DNA of 64,000 nucleotides from Rossellomorea vietnamensis. GTDB taxonomy: Bacteria > Bacillota > Bacilli > Bacillales > Bacillaceae_B. A model generated the notes under the pieces. That model was not told the DNA's origin and made no database searches. It saw nothing but the letters and a program-made list of their open reading frames with translations. The stretch is taken from contig NZ_VTEI01000006.1 in NCBI RefSeq assembly GCF_008180415.1, positions 199,008-263,007 of the forward strand, in the 5' to 3' direction. Position 1 is the first letter of the stretch, and every line of letters starts with the position of its first letter. A program made the translations under genes and the position numbers. Below are positions 29,141 through 39,255 of the stretch, piece by piece.

Positions 29141-29485
29141 TTATCGAATTTCTTTGATACGGGCAGCTTTACCGCGCAGGTTGCGCAAGTAGTAAAGTTT
29201 CGCACGACGGACTTTACCGCGGCGGATAACTTCAAGCTTCGCGATTTTTGGTGTGTGTACAGGGAATGTACGCTCAACACCAACACCATAAGAAATTTTA
29301 CGAACTGTGAACGTTTCGCTGATTCCGCCTCCGCGACGGCCGATTACTACACCTTCGAATACCTGAATACGCTCGCGAGTACCCTCAACAATGTTAACGT
29401 GTACGCGAACTGTATCACCAGGACGGAAAGATGGTAAATCAGAGCGAAGTTGTTCTTTTGTAATTTCTTCGATCAATTTGTGCAT
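29141..29485 (-). CDS. rplS: 50S ribosomal protein L19
   Basis: L19 sits at the 30S-50S interface. The 114-residue protein has the typical [20 protein letters not shown] and [15 protein letters not shown] segments and a basic C-terminus [26 protein letters not shown] lies upstream of the ATG. About 130 bases separate it from trmD; a leader RNA there is possible but I could not model one. Confidence 0.98.
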   Translation of the reverse strand: MHKLIEEITKEQLRSDLPSFRPGDTVRVHVNIVEGTRERIQVFEGVVIGRRGGGISETFTVRKISYGVGVERTFPVHTPKIAKLEVIRRGKVRRAKLYYLRNLRGKAARIKEIR

Positions 29486-29619
29486 CTATTTCATCTCCTT
29501 CCACCAGATGCTCTTACAAAAACGATTTATTGCAGCGGAACATCCTAATCGATGACCCGATAGAAATTATCTGATCAAGTCACAAAGGTAATAATACCAT
29601 ATTGATATGATTGAATCAA

Positions 29620-30363
29620 CTAGTTTCTATCATTTTTCCATTCTTCCAGCCAATTTTTTTGGCGTTCATTCAATTCTTTACCATCCAGTAAGTCCGGCCT
29701 TCTTTCAAACGTCCTTCTGAGTGATTCCCTTTCTCTCCATTCCTCAATGAGTTTATGGTTACCGGAAATCAGTTCTTTCGGTACCTTCATTCCTCTAAAG
29801 TCAGATGGCCTTGTATAATGCGGGTGTTCAAGATATCCCGATGAGAAAGAGTCCAGGACAGGTGAATCTTCATTCCCCAGCACTCCCGGAAGAAGCCTTA
29901 CTACACTGTCGATGATGACCATTGCTCCGAGTTCCCCGCCCGTGAGAACAAAGTCACCAATCGAAATTTCATCTGTCACCACATGCTCCCGGATCCTTTC
30001 ATCGTATCCCTCGTAATGCCCGCAGACGAAAATCAAATGGTCTTCTTGAGCCAGTTCTTCTGCTTTCTTCTGAGAATACCGTTCTCCCTGCGGACAAAGC
30101 AGTATGACTCTTGGCTTTTTCTGCTGAGATGGACTTGTGAGGGCTTCTACAGCGTCAAAGATCGGCTGCGGCTTCAATACCATGCCTGCACCGCCTCCGT
30201 ATGGGTAATCATCGACTTGTCCATGTTTGTTATCGGCATACTCCCTGAAATTCACTACATTGTACTGAACAGCACCTTTTTCAGCAGCTTTTTTTAGAAT
30301 GGACTCACCGAATACTCCACTGAACATCGAAGGAAATAGAGAAAGTACATCTATTTTTTTCAT
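29620..30363 (-). CDS. trmD: tRNA (guanine-37-N1)-methyltransferase TrmD
   Basis: Methylates G37 of tRNAs with SAM, preventing frameshifting. The trefoil-knot SPOUT motifs are visible: [29 protein letters not shown], and [17 protein letters not shown]. 247 residues. Its ATG overlaps the rimM stop (ATGA). Confidence 0.98.
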   Translation of the reverse strand: MKKIDVLSLFPSMFSGVFGESILKKAAEKGAVQYNVVNFREYADNKHGQVDDYPYGGGAGMVLKPQPIFDAVEALTSPSQQKKPRVILLCPQGERYSQKKAEELAQEDHLIFVCGHYEGYDERIREHVVTDEISIGDFVLTGGELGAMVIIDSVVRLLPGVLGNEDSPVLDSFSSGYLEHPHYTRPSDFRGMKVPKELISGNHKLIEEWRERESLRRTFERRPDLLDGKELNERQKNWLEEWKNDRN

Positions 30364-30878
30364 GTAAGCAGTCCTTCGAGAGGCTCAATGAGAATCACCT
30401 TTTTATCAATGTCTATTTCTTTCACAACATCGTCTATATAAGGAATCAGAATTTCCTTCCCTTTAGCACCTTTGACTACCCATACATCATTCGCTCCCGG
30501 TGTCAGGATTTCAGAGATTGAACCAACTTCCTCACCCGAAGATGTTTTGACTGTGCAGCCGATGATTTCATGGAAGTAGAATTCTCCTTCTTCAAGGTGT
30601 CCAAGCTGCGTTTCATTTATTTTCAAGATTCCATTTTTGAAGGGCTCCACTTTGCTGATGTCTGTGTAATCAACAAAAGTGAGCAAATCAAAATTCTTAT
30701 GTTTCCGGTGAGTTTCAACCGTCAATTCCAGAGGGTCTTTTCCTTTTTCAGTAAATAAATAGAGTGTATTGCCCTTCTTGTATCTTTCTTCCGGGAAATC
30801 CGTCCTTGAAATCACTCTGACTTCACCTTTGACTCCATGTGTATTAACAATCTTCCCTACGTTAAACCACTTATCCAT
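30360..30878 (-). CDS. rimM: Ribosome maturation factor RimM
   Basis: Assists 30S head assembly by binding S19. Begins [20 protein letters not shown], the family signature, and contains the PRC-barrel segment [18 protein letters not shown] ... [12 protein letters not shown] chose the ATG at 30878, six bases after GAGGTG; an in-frame GTG three codons earlier is part of that site. 172 residues. Confidence 0.95.
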   Translation of the reverse strand: MDKWFNVGKIVNTHGVKGEVRVISRTDFPEERYKKGNTLYLFTEKGKDPLELTVETHRKHKNFDLLTFVDYTDISKVEPFKNGILKINETQLGHLEEGEFYFHEIIGCTVKTSSGEEVGSISEILTPGANDVWVVKGAKGKEILIPYIDDVVKEIDIDKKVILIEPLEGLLT

Positions 30879-30889
30879 TTGTATCACCT

Positions 30890-31276
30890 CTAACGTATTT
30901 CACTTATGTACCCGTCTTTCACCACAATCGTCTTGGAAGGACTCTTTTCTTCCCAATTATCCCCCACTTGGACCTCAACAATCCCCTGAATCTCTTTATC
31001 CTTCAACTCACTTCCAAGCGGCAGTATATTAAGCTGATCGATCTGGAAATCTGTCAGTTTGATTTTTTCTACTCTTAACTCTATCTCTTTTTCAAAATGA
31101 GACTTAAGATTCTGCGAGGAATACTTTTTCGTTTTTTCCATCTTCTTCATTTCAAATCTCAGCTGATCACACTCTTTATGAAGTTGGAACTTTTTCCCCT
31201 CGTATTTATCAAGCAATGCTCTCTTGCTCGATTCCGTCAGCACTTGATTCACTGTGACATTCTGGAGAATCTTCAT
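30890..31276 (-). CDS. ylqD: YlqD family protein
   Basis: A 128-residue conserved Bacillus protein of unknown function. A central charged coiled coil (about residues 25 to 75) is followed by a small beta-rich C-terminus ending [15 protein letters not shown] chose the ATG at 31276, seven bases after AGGAGG; longer upstream frames have no ribosome binding site. It is followed by rimM and separated from khpA by a strong terminator and about 300 bases. Confidence 0.88.
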   Translation of the reverse strand: MKILQNVTVNQVLTESSKRALLDKYEGKKFQLHKECDQLRFEMKKMEKTKKYSSQNLKSHFEKEIELRVEKIKLTDFQIDQLNILPLGSELKDKEIQGIVEVQVGDNWEEKSPSKTIVVKDGYISEIR

Positions 31277-31578
31277 TAATCCGCCTCCTGTGAATGTGTT
31301 CATTTTATTCCGCTTCCACCTGTGTATGCAGGGGGAGGGAATGTACTTAGGTAAATCCCCTCTAAAAATCGGTATCACGTCTGTTTTTCTGATGTAAAGC
31401 AGATGGGGACTGATCTCTTAAAAGGATGAACGCAGCCTTCAGATCTATAAAATGGTATATAAAAAGGGAGGTTATTTTCTCCTCCCTTTTGACTGTCTTA
31501 TATGTGCCGGCATTAGCGGAACTTCCATCCGTGTGATTACCCTGAAGGGAAGCAGCCGCTATGTCCGGCTCTTGTTGT
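31277..31578. other. khpA-ylqD intergenic region
   Basis: About 300 bases holding a strong terminator (31462-31490) close to khpA and then an apparently unstructured leader to ylqD. I see no gene; a 90-codon frame across it is a shadow of the khpA end. Confidence 0.6.
31462..31490 (-). terminator. Terminator between khpA and ylqD
   Basis: Perfect ten-base arms AAAAGGGAGG and CCTCCCTTTT with a nine-base loop; T-rich on both strands. It splits rpsP-khpA from ylqD-rimM-trmD-rplS. Confidence 0.88.
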
Positions 31579-31812
31579 TCACTCTGCGATTTCCAGAAAG
31601 ACTCTCTTTTTTTCATGTGATCCTGCTGCAGCATAAACTACTGTCCGAATCGACTTTGCGACCCGCCCTTGCTTTCCGATCACTTTGCCCATGTCTTCGG
31701 GATGAAGCATAAGCTTATAAGTGACAGAATCATCATTCTCCTCAGCATCTACTTCTAAATGCTCAGGCCGGTCTACAAGAGGAGCCACAATCGTTAAGAT
31801 CAAATCTTTCAT
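31579..31812 (-). CDS. khpA: KH-domain RNA-binding protein KhpA (YlqC)
   Basis: A small single-KH-domain protein, partner of KhpB/Jag in RNA regulation of cell size in other Firmicutes. The GxxG loop is VIGKQGRVAKSIRTV. I chose the ATG at 31812 (77 residues); a GTG three codons upstream is also open and neither has a strong ribosome binding site, which suggests coupling to rpsP just upstream. Confidence 0.9.
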   Translation of the reverse strand: MKDLILTIVAPLVDRPEHLEVDAEENDDSVTYKLMLHPEDMGKVIGKQGRVAKSIRTVVYAAAGSHEKKRVFLEIAE

Positions 31813-31823
31813 TCGTTCCACAA

Positions 31824-32096
31824 TTACTTGCTGTATTTAGCGTTGTGGAATTTTTCCATGATACCTTGTTTAGAGAAAAGGTTGCGGACTGTGTCAGATG
31901 GTTTCGCACCATTTTGCATCCATTTAAGAGCAAGCTCTTCGTTGATATCTACTACAGCTGGCTCTGCAACCGGGTTGTAAGTTCCAACTGTTTCAATTTG
32001 ACGTCCATCACGCGGTGAACGAGAATCTGCTACTACAATACGATAGAAAGGGGACTTTTTAGCTCCCATACGTTTTAAACGAATTTTTACTGCCAT
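31824..32096 (-). CDS. rpsP: 30S ribosomal protein S16
   Basis: Begins [20 protein letters not shown] and continues [15 protein letters not shown], the S16 signature. 90 residues. A good GGAGGTGC site precedes the ATG. The 117 bases to ffh are long enough for an independent promoter. Confidence 0.98.
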   Translation of the reverse strand: MAVKIRLKRMGAKKSPFYRIVVADSRSPRDGRQIETVGTYNPVAEPAVVDINEELALKWMQNGAKPSDTVRNLFSKQGIMEKFHNAKYSK

Positions 32097-32213
32097 GTTT
32101 AAAGCACCTCCGAATAGTTTTACACAAGTAGATATATTATCAGTGTGTATTTTGTTTGTAAAGTGTTTTTTCTTAACAGTTGAATTTTCTTTTTAACAGT
32201 TAAGATCAAAAGC

Positions 32214-33557
32214 CTACATGAACGGGAATTTCATACCTTTTTTCTTAGCTTTTCCTTGCATTCCGCTCATTTGTTTCATCATTTTTTTCATATCTTCAAA
32301 CTGCTTAAGCAAGCGGTTGACTTCCTGGATGTTTCTTCCGCTTCCCCTTGCAATTCGTTTTTTCCTGCCGGAATTGATGGTTTCTGGATGCTGCTTCTCT
32401 TCTTTTGTCATGGATTGAATGATCGCTTCGACGTGGCTCAGCTGTTTTTCATCCACTTGCAGTTTATCCAGGCCCTTCATCTTGTTAGCGCCAGGCATCA
32501 TCTTGATTAATTCATCAAGAGGACCCATTTGTTTGACTTGTCCAAGCTGTTCAAGGAAGTCTTCAAAAGTAAAGGACATAGTCCTCATCTTCTTTTCAAG
32601 CTCTTTAGCTTTCTCTTCATCGACATTAGCCTGGGCTTTCTCGATCAGCGACAATACATCACCCATACCAAGTATACGGGAAGCCATTCGCTCAGGATGG
32701 AAAGCTTCAAGCGCATCCAGCTTTTCGCCCATCCCGACAAATTTAATCGGTTTTTCCGTAACAGATCGGATGGATAGAGCAGCACCGCCTCGAGTATCTC
32801 CGTCCAGTTTTGTCAGGACAACTCCTGAAATCCCTAATGAATCATTAAAGCTTTGGGCAACATTCACCGCATCCTGTCCGGTCATTGCATCGACAACAAG
32901 AAAGATTTCGTCTGGATTTGTGAGCTCCTTGATATCCTCCAATTCACCCATCAGCTTTTCATCAATATGAAGGCGTCCGGCTGTATCTATCAGAACATAA
33001 TCATGGTGCTCTTCCTTCGCTTTCTCGATTGCCTGCTTCGCAATTTCCACAGGACTTACCTGGTCCCCCAATGAGAATACAGGCATGCTCAATTGTTTGC
33101 CGAGTGTTTCCAGTTGTTTGATCGCTGCAGGACGGTAAATATCTGCCGCCACCAGCAAAGGTTTGCGGTTATATTTCTTTCTCAGAAGATTGGCGAGCTT
33201 ACCAGTGGTCGTTGTTTTACCTGCACCCTGAAGGCCGACCATCATTATGACGGTAGGCGCACGCTTGGCGACAGCAATCTGGCTTTGCTCTCCTCCCATT
33301 AATTCGGTAAGTTCTTCTTTAACCACTTTGATGACCTGCTGGCCCGGCGTCAAACTTTGCATGACTTCCTGGCCCACAGCACGTTCACTTACCTTTTTAA
33401 CGAAAGTTTTTACTACTTTGAAGTTTACGTCTGCTTCAAGCAATGCAAGACGGACTTCACGCATCATTTCTTTTACATCCGCTTCATTGACTTTTCCTTT
33501 TCCGCGGATCTTCTGAATTGTGCCTTGCAGTCGGTCGGCTAATCCTTCAAATGCCAT
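32214..33557 (-). CDS. ffh: Signal recognition particle protein Ffh
   Basis: SRP54 GTPase that binds signal sequences and 4.5S/scRNA. N domain, then G domain with GLQGAGKTTTTGKLA, DTAGRLHIDEKL and TKLDGDTRGGAAL, then the Met-rich M domain (MKKMMKQMSGMQG at the end). 447 residues, usual length. It follows ylxM by 11 bases. Confidence 0.98.
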   Translation of the reverse strand: MAFEGLADRLQGTIQKIRGKGKVNEADVKEMMREVRLALLEADVNFKVVKTFVKKVSERAVGQEVMQSLTPGQQVIKVVKEELTELMGGEQSQIAVAKRAPTVIMMVGLQGAGKTTTTGKLANLLRKKYNRKPLLVAADIYRPAAIKQLETLGKQLSMPVFSLGDQVSPVEIAKQAIEKAKEEHHDYVLIDTAGRLHIDEKLMGELEDIKELTNPDEIFLVVDAMTGQDAVNVAQSFNDSLGISGVVLTKLDGDTRGGAALSIRSVTEKPIKFVGMGEKLDALEAFHPERMASRILGMGDVLSLIEKAQANVDEEKAKELEKKMRTMSFTFEDFLEQLGQVKQMGPLDELIKMMPGANKMKGLDKLQVDEKQLSHVEAIIQSMTKEEKQHPETINSGRKKRIARGSGRNIQEVNRLLKQFEDMKKMMKQMSGMQGKAKKKGMKFPFM

Positions 33558-33568
33558 AATGCCGCCTC

Positions 33569-33901
33569 CTAATCCAATTTCTCGAGCTTTTCGAACAGCT
33601 CTTCTAATTCCGACGTTTTATTGTCTTGTTTATTAAGTAACTGTTTGATTTCCCGCAAAAGCTTGCTGCGCTCTTGAAACTTCTGAAATAATAAAAGCTT
33701 CTCTTCATATTCTTCAAGCATTGCTTCTGTACGCTTGATATTGTCATAAACTGCTTGACGGCTGATCTCATATTCCTCGGCAATTTCGCCAAGCGAGAAG
33801 TCATCCAAGTAGTAGAGGGACATGTAGCTGCTTTGCTTGGGAGTTAATAGCGACTGATAGAAATCATACAAATAATTCATTCTCGTCGTTTTCTCAAGCA
33901 T
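33569..33901 (-). CDS. ylxM: YlxM, SRP-associated helix-turn-helix protein
   Basis: A 110-residue protein with a sigma-70 region 4-like helix-turn-helix ([21 protein letters not shown], about residues 30-50) and a C-terminal coiled coil. The family is always next to ffh and stimulates SRP GTPase activity in streptococci. Here it directly precedes ffh. Confidence 0.93.
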   Translation of the reverse strand: MLEKTTRMNYLYDFYQSLLTPKQSSYMSLYYLDDFSLGEIAEEYEISRQAVYDNIKRTEAMLEEYEEKLLLFQKFQERSKLLREIKQLLNKQDNKTSELEELFEKLEKLD

Positions 33902-34209
33902 TTCCTCACTCCCTCTTGTGTTAAGTGAAACACCTTTACATAAGAAGGATACATAGTTTTAGAGAAAATGTCAAGGTCTATACGGAGTATGGGATACATA
34001 ATGTTTTTGAGCTATAAATTTTTTTAGAACGCTCTTAAAAGGGGGATGAAGGTTAAATCACATTTCAAAGCTAAATTTATTTTGAAAAAACCTACAAACA
34101 GTAACGGGGGTCTGTTTTGAAATACACACTTCTAATTTGCAACTAAGATGTGGAATAGATTTCAATTAAGGGTATATTAAGCAAGCGAAATTTTAGCGCT
34201 TTTTTCTAA

Positions 34210-34408
34210 AAGACCTTTTACGAATTTTTTTAAAAAATTACACCTAGAAGGGAGTGCCAATTCGTACCGATGTTGACACTCCTTTAATCTTAATATAAAG
34301 GTATTCCAGTGAGTCTATTTACTTGGTAATATAAAAAGTACCTTAAATAGCGAATGACAGAACATTTTGTTCTTCGAAATTAGCAGTACAACTCTCTATA
34401 TATTTTTT
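34210..34408 (-). repeat. Dispersed repeat family 2, copy 2
   Basis: Minus-strand counterpart of 23957-24145. It shares GAACAAAATGTTCTGTCATT, CGCTATTTAAGGTACTTTTT, ATATTACC and the AAGGAGTGTCAA ... TTGGCACTCCCTT hairpin. Similarity covers about 170 to 190 bases at perhaps 70 to 75 percent by eye. Confidence 0.7.
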
Positions 34409-34626
34409 CATGATATTAACATAAATAAGAGCAGCTAACTGTTAAAACAGCTAGCAAAAGTTTGATTCCATTTTCTTATTGCTGTTTTCTGCAACTGATC
34501 TAATCATTTCACCGGAAGAATTCCGCTCATTTTAGTTATAACTGGTGACTCAATGAAGGATTGTTCAGGTCCTTATTATGACCTGAGGTTCTTTATACCA
34601 GGGTATAAGCTCTAAGGAAATCAAAA

Positions 34627-34657
34627 AACCGCGGCAAGCCAAAGGCTTATCGCGGTT
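34627..34657 (-). terminator. Terminator after ftsY
   Basis: Arms AACCGCG..AAGCC and GGCTT..CGCGGTT with a three-base loop, followed on the minus strand by TTTTTTGATT. Confidence 0.92.
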
Positions 34658-34664
34658 CTGCATC

Positions 34665-35660
34665 TTACTCTTCCATTTCCTCTTCATCGACCACATTGGA
34701 GAATAAGCCGTACACATACTTCTCAGGATCGAACGGCTGAAGATCATCGACTTTCTCACCAAGTCCGACGAATTTAACCGGGATTTGCAGTTCATTTTTA
34801 ATTCCAATGACGATTCCGCCTTTTGCTGTTCCATCAAGCTTCGTCAGTACAATTCCGGATACATCCGTTGCTTCTTTGAATGTTTTAGCTTGAAGCAGGG
34901 CATTCTGGCCGGTCGTTGCATCCAGAACCAGTAGAACTTCATGGGGAGCTCCCGGTATTTCACGCTCGATGACCCTCTTCACCTTTTGAAGTTCATTCAT
35001 CAGGTTCACTTTGTTTTGCAGCCGTCCTGCAGTGTCACATAGAAGGATATCCGCATTTTTTGCTTTCGCGGATTGAACTGCATCATAGATGACCGCAGCA
35101 GGGTCGGATCCTTCTGAATGCTTGATGACTGGTACTTCTGCTCTTTGTCCCCAAACTTCTAATTGATCGATGGCACCAGCACGGAATGTATCTCCAGCCG
35201 CAAGCAGAACACTCTTTCCCTGCTCTTTGAACATATGAGCCATCTTCCCGATTGTAGTCGTTTTCCCTACACCGTTGACACCGACAAACAGGATGACTGT
35301 CAGTGTATCTTCCTGGATATTGAGTTCGTTGGAAGCTCCAGCATCACCTTCATAAATTTCAACAAGCTTCTCCGAGATGACGCTTTGAAGCTCACTGGTT
35401 TCCTGAATATTACGGCGTTTAGCTTCGTACCTTAATTTGTCGACCAGCTCCATGACGGTATCAAACCCGACATCCGCCCCAATAAGGATCTCTTCCAGTT
35501 CTTCAAAGAACTCTTCGTCCACTTTACGATATCTCGCTACAAGGTCATTCACTTTTGAAGAGAAATTATTTCGCGTTTTTGAAAGACCATCCTTAAATTT
35601 ATTGGTTACTGAATCTGATGATGTTGTAAATTTTTCTTTTAATTTCTTAAAAAAGCTCAC
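34665..35660 (-). CDS. ftsY: Signal recognition particle receptor FtsY
   Basis: SRP receptor GTPase. G motifs: GVNGVGKTTTIGKMA, DTAGRLQNKVNLM, TKLDGTAKGG. The N-terminal A domain is short and the protein begins SFFKKLKEKF from a GTG at 35660, which gives the N-terminus of Bacillus FtsY; a GTG three codons earlier is also open. 331 residues. It follows smc by 14 bases. Confidence 0.96.
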   Translation of the reverse strand: MSFFKKLKEKFTTSSDSVTNKFKDGLSKTRNNFSSKVNDLVARYRKVDEEFFEELEEILIGADVGFDTVMELVDKLRYEAKRRNIQETSELQSVISEKLVEIYEGDAGASNELNIQEDTLTVILFVGVNGVGKTTTIGKMAHMFKEQGKSVLLAAGDTFRAGAIDQLEVWGQRAEVPVIKHSEGSDPAAVIYDAVQSAKAKNADILLCDTAGRLQNKVNLMNELQKVKRVIEREIPGAPHEVLLVLDATTGQNALLQAKTFKEATDVSGIVLTKLDGTAKGGIVIGIKNELQIPVKFVGLGEKVDDLQPFDPEKYVYGLFSNVVDEEEMEE

Positions 35661-35674
35661 TTTATGCACCTGCC

Positions 35675-38600
35675 TTATTTAACTTGAACAAATTCTTTTG
35701 TTTCCTCCAGCCTTACTGACACAAGCATGGACACCCCTGATTCCTGCATAGTCACTCCATAGAGGACATGAGCTTCCTCCATAGTTCCTTTTCTATGCGT
35801 GATCACGATGAATTGCGTTTCCTGGCTGAATTTTTTCAGATATTTACTGAATCTTTGAACGTTGGCTTCATCAAGAGCCGCTTCGACTTCATCAAGAATA
35901 CAGAAAGGAACCGGACGGACTTTCAGTATGGAAAATAATAATGCGATAGCGGTTAATGCCCGTTCTCCGCCTGATAAAAGGCCTAGATTTTGCAGTTTTT
36001 TGCCAGGGGGCTGCGCAACAATATCCACTCCTGTATTCAACAGGTCATCCGGCGTGGTAAGCTTCAATTCAGCTCTGCCACCGCCAAAGAGGGCAGAAAA
36101 CACACCTTCGAATTCGGCTTTGATGGCATGGAAGGTGAAATCAAAACGCTTCACCATCTCGGCGTCCATTTCTTTGATGACCTCGTGCAGGGTATCCTTC
36201 GCCTCCTGCAGGTCAGCCTGCTGTTCAAGGAGGAATTGATAACGCTCGGAAACCCGTTCATACTCATCAATTGCACCAAGATTGACTGTTCCCAATTCTT
36301 CTAGAGCAAGTTTGATGAGTTTCACTTTCTTCCTTGCATCGGCTATATCCATTAAGAGCGGGTAATCTTCTTTGGCTGCTTCAAAGCTGAGCATATATTC
36401 TTCCCTCAAGTGAGCAAGGCGGTTTTCCAGCTCGACATCGAGCCGGTTGATCTTCACTTCCTCATCTTTGAGCGCACCAAGCAATCCCTTATGCTGCCTC
36501 TTCAGCTCTTTGAGATGAAGTTCTTCATCTTCCACTTCTGTTTGGAGTTTCATCCTTTCTTCACGACGGCTGCTGATCAAGCTTGCTGTTTCCTGCTTCT
36601 CGCGGGCTCTTGCCTCGGCATCCTCTTGAAGTTTAGCTTCTCCAGAGAAATCGTTATCCATCTCATTTGCCAGCCACTGTAGGTCTTCTTCATAATCTTT
36701 CTTCTTCTTTTCAGCCTGCTGGAGCTCTTCATTGATGCGCACTAAAACACTCTTGCTTGCATTGAGCTGTTCATAGCGGGCCGCAAGCTTCGCCTTCATA
36801 TCACTTATTTCATTGGAAATTTCTTCTTTAGACGTCCTGTCGGTATTTTTTTGATGGGTCAACTCATCAATTTCTTTTTCCATTGTCTGGAGTTCACCGG
36901 CAATTATACCAAGTTCTTCTTTCAGCTCATCAATCCTTTTAATGTTCCTGGTTTTCTGGTCTGAAAATTCCCCTTTTTCTAGGTCATACAACGAGAGTCT
37001 TTCATCCATATTTTTTTGAGATAATTCCAATTCTCTCTGTCTGGACTTCTGTTCTTGTTCTTCATATCTCAGCTGCTCGCCTTTAAGCCGCATATCTTCC
37101 AGCTTCTTTTCACTAAAAGAGATGTCCGATTTGTACTGTTTGATTTGTGCTTCAAGACCGCCAGTTTTATCTTCCATTTCCTTAAGCTTGTTAATTAACT
37201 CTTCCAATTCACTTTTTCTGCTGAGCAGGGAAGATTTTTTTTGTTTAGAAGCTCCTCCGGACATAGATCCTCCAGGATTGACGATATCTCCCTCAAGCGT
37301 GACAAAACGGTACCGGTAACCAGTTATTTTAGCAAGAGCATTTGCTCCCTTTAAATCTTCTGTAATAATGACATTCCCCAACAGATTCGAAATAATGGAT
37401 TGGTACCTTTGATCATAGTCCAAAAGATCGGAAGCCACTCCTACGAATGAAGCTTGACTTTTCAATGAAGACAGCTGTGCAGCAGGAATCGACTTGCCTT
37501 TGATAACGTTCATAGGCAGGAATGTCGCTCTTCCATATTGATTTCTCTTCAGGAATGAAATCGCTTCGCGTCCATGCGACTCGCTTTCGACGACCACATG
37601 CTGCATTGCTGCTCCAAGGGCGGTTTCAATTGCTTTATCATACTGCTTCGGTACAGAAACCAGTTCGGCCACTGCACCTTCGATCCCCTTCAGAGTACTG
37701 TTCCTTGCTTTAAGGACCTCCTTCACACCTTGAAAGAAACCTGAATAGTCTTCTTCCATCTCCTCGAGCATTTCTTTCCTGGATTTCGCCTGCTGAAGGA
37801 ACTGGTATGCTTGATAAAGCGTCGTCTCCAGTTTTTGATACTTGCTTTTCAATGTATCCAGATCAATTTTTTCTTTCCTGTAAGAAGTAACTTGATCATC
37901 TATCGCTTGTTTCAGTACGCTGAGCTGCTGTTCGATTTCAATCTGAGCTGATTTGATTTCCTCACGCTGAGCCAGAAATTTTTCATTATCTTCATCCAGC
38001 CGCTTGCTCCGGCCTGTTTGTTGGTCGAGCTGGGTCTGCAGGTACTGAATTTCATTTTTGGCCGCAGCCTGGCGATTCAGCTTTTCAATATAGTCGCCTT
38101 TCAGGGTATCGATCATCGTTTCAATGTCGTCATTGAAATACTGGAAACGTTTTTGTTTTTCTGAGAGCTTCCCCTTAAGGTTTTCTGTTTCAGTTTTAAC
38201 CTCTTTGAATTCTTTGTCTGTCTGCTGTTTCTCAACCGTCAGCTTTTCAATTCTAATTTTAGCTTCGTCAATATTTCTTTCCAATTGTTCTCTATTATTG
38301 GAAGCATTTTTCTTTCTTTCGTGAAGGACCTGTTTTCTCCCTTGCAGCTTTTCAAGCTCCTCAGAGGCCGAAAGAAGCACCTCCTGCAGCTGTGAGATGG
38401 ACTCGTCAAGAGCTGCTGTATTGTCTCTGAGTTTTTCGAGCTGCGCTTCCCGCTTTTGAATTTCGGAGGATAACTTCAATTCATTTTTCCCATGAGACTC
38501 AAAGGAACCGCTCAGTTCTTGCCATTGATTGTGAATGTCTTCAATTTCAAAGACTGTCACACCGACTTCAACCTTTTCCAGTTCCTCTTTTTTCTCCAGA

Positions 38601-39244
38601 TAATCTTTTGCCATGGAAGCCTGAATCTTTAAAGGCTCTACCTGGCCTTCCAATTCTGAAATGATATCATTTACACGATTGAGGTTTTCCTGGGTTTCGA
38701 ACAGCTTTGCTTCAGCCTTCTTTTTTCTGTTTTTATATTTAAGGACACCCGCTGCATCTTCAAAGATTGTCCGCCTTTCTTCAGGCTTGCTGTTCAGGAT
38801 TTCTTCGACTTTCCCTTGACTGATGATTGAAAAGGCTTCCTTGCCCAGACCGGAGTCCATGAACAATTCAATGATGTCCTTCAGCCGGCAAGGCTGTTTA
38901 TTCAGCAGGTACTCGCTGTCTCCGGACCTGAACACCCTCCGAGTCACACTGACTTCACTATATTCAATTGGAAGTGCCCCATCGCTGTTATCCAGAGTAA
39001 GAGTCACTTCAGCAAAGTTTAATGGTTTTCTGGAATCACTTCCCCCGAATATGACATCCTCCATCTTTGCTCCCCGCAGGGATTTGGCTGATTGTTCTCC
39101 GAGCACCCATCGTATGGCATCGATTATATTGCTCTTTCCGCTTCCATTTGGGCCGACTACTGCTGTTACACCTGGAACAAAATCAACAGAAATTCTTTCT
39201 GCGAATGATTTGAATCCTATGACATCTAGTTGTTTGAGGAACAT
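35675..39244 (-). CDS. smc: Chromosome partition protein SMC
   Basis: Condensin ATPase for chromosome organisation. Walker A GPNGSGKSNIIDAIRWVLGE is near residues 32-51; the C-terminal ABC signature LLSGGERALTAIALLFSI and Walker B FCILDEVEAALDEANV follow after about 1,080 residues. Two long coiled coils flank a hinge (about residues 500-680, with GSMSGGAS at its end). 1,189 residues, the usual length. It follows rnc. Confidence 0.98.
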   Translation of the reverse strand: MFLKQLDVIGFKSFAERISVDFVPGVTAVVGPNGSGKSNIIDAIRWVLGEQSAKSLRGAKMEDVIFGGSDSRKPLNFAEVTLTLDNSDGALPIEYSEVSVTRRVFRSGDSEYLLNKQPCRLKDIIELFMDSGLGKEAFSIISQGKVEEILNSKPEERRTIFEDAAGVLKYKNRKKKAEAKLFETQENLNRVNDIISELEGQVEPLKIQASMAKDYLEKKEELEKVEVGVTVFEIEDIHNQWQELSGSFESHGKNELKLSSEIQKREAQLEKLRDNTAALDESISQLQEVLLSASEELEKLQGRKQVLHERKKNASNNREQLERNIDEAKIRIEKLTVEKQQTDKEFKEVKTETENLKGKLSEKQKRFQYFNDDIETMIDTLKGDYIEKLNRQAAAKNEIQYLQTQLDQQTGRSKRLDEDNEKFLAQREEIKSAQIEIEQQLSVLKQAIDDQVTSYRKEKIDLDTLKSKYQKLETTLYQAYQFLQQAKSRKEMLEEMEEDYSGFFQGVKEVLKARNSTLKGIEGAVAELVSVPKQYDKAIETALGAAMQHVVVESESHGREAISFLKRNQYGRATFLPMNVIKGKSIPAAQLSSLKSQASFVGVASDLLDYDQRYQSIISNLLGNVIITEDLKGANALAKITGYRYRFVTLEGDIVNPGGSMSGGASKQKKSSLLSRKSELEELINKLKEMEDKTGGLEAQIKQYKSDISFSEKKLEDMRLKGEQLRYEEQEQKSRQRELELSQKNMDERLSLYDLEKGEFSDQKTRNIKRIDELKEELGIIAGELQTMEKEIDELTHQKNTDRTSKEEISNEISDMKAKLAARYEQLNASKSVLVRINEELQQAEKKKKDYEEDLQWLANEMDNDFSGEAKLQEDAEARAREKQETASLISSRREERMKLQTEVEDEELHLKELKRQHKGLLGALKDEEVKINRLDVELENRLAHLREEYMLSFEAAKEDYPLLMDIADARKKVKLIKLALEELGTVNLGAIDEYERVSERYQFLLEQQADLQEAKDTLHEVIKEMDAEMVKRFDFTFHAIKAEFEGVFSALFGGGRAELKLTTPDDLLNTGVDIVAQPPGKKLQNLGLLSGGERALTAIALLFSILKVRPVPFCILDEVEAALDEANVQRFSKYLKKFSQETQFIVITHRKGTMEEAHVLYGVTMQESGVSMLVSVRLEETKEFVQVK

Positions 39245-39255
39245 AGTCTTCCCCC

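Larger units (their letters stand above)
33902..34664. other. ftsY-ylxM intergenic region
   Basis: A 760-base gap. It holds the upstream region of ylxM, repeat family 2 copy 2 (34210-34408), a hairpin at 34433-34455 with GCTA.CTGTT arms, and the ftsY terminator. In B. subtilis ftsY and ylxM-ffh are much closer. No gene seen. Confidence 0.7.

Noticed and set aside
29486..29619. Possible ribosomal-protein leader RNA before rplS
   Set aside because: The gap is long enough, but I could not assemble a convincing conserved structure by eye; a search with L19 leader covariance models would decide.
31362..31634. A 90-codon frame between khpA and ylqD
   Set aside because: It reads through the end of khpA in another frame and through the terminator hairpin.
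34565..34837. A 90-codon frame overlapping the end of ftsY
   Set aside because: Out-of-frame overlap with ftsY and its terminator; no start signal.
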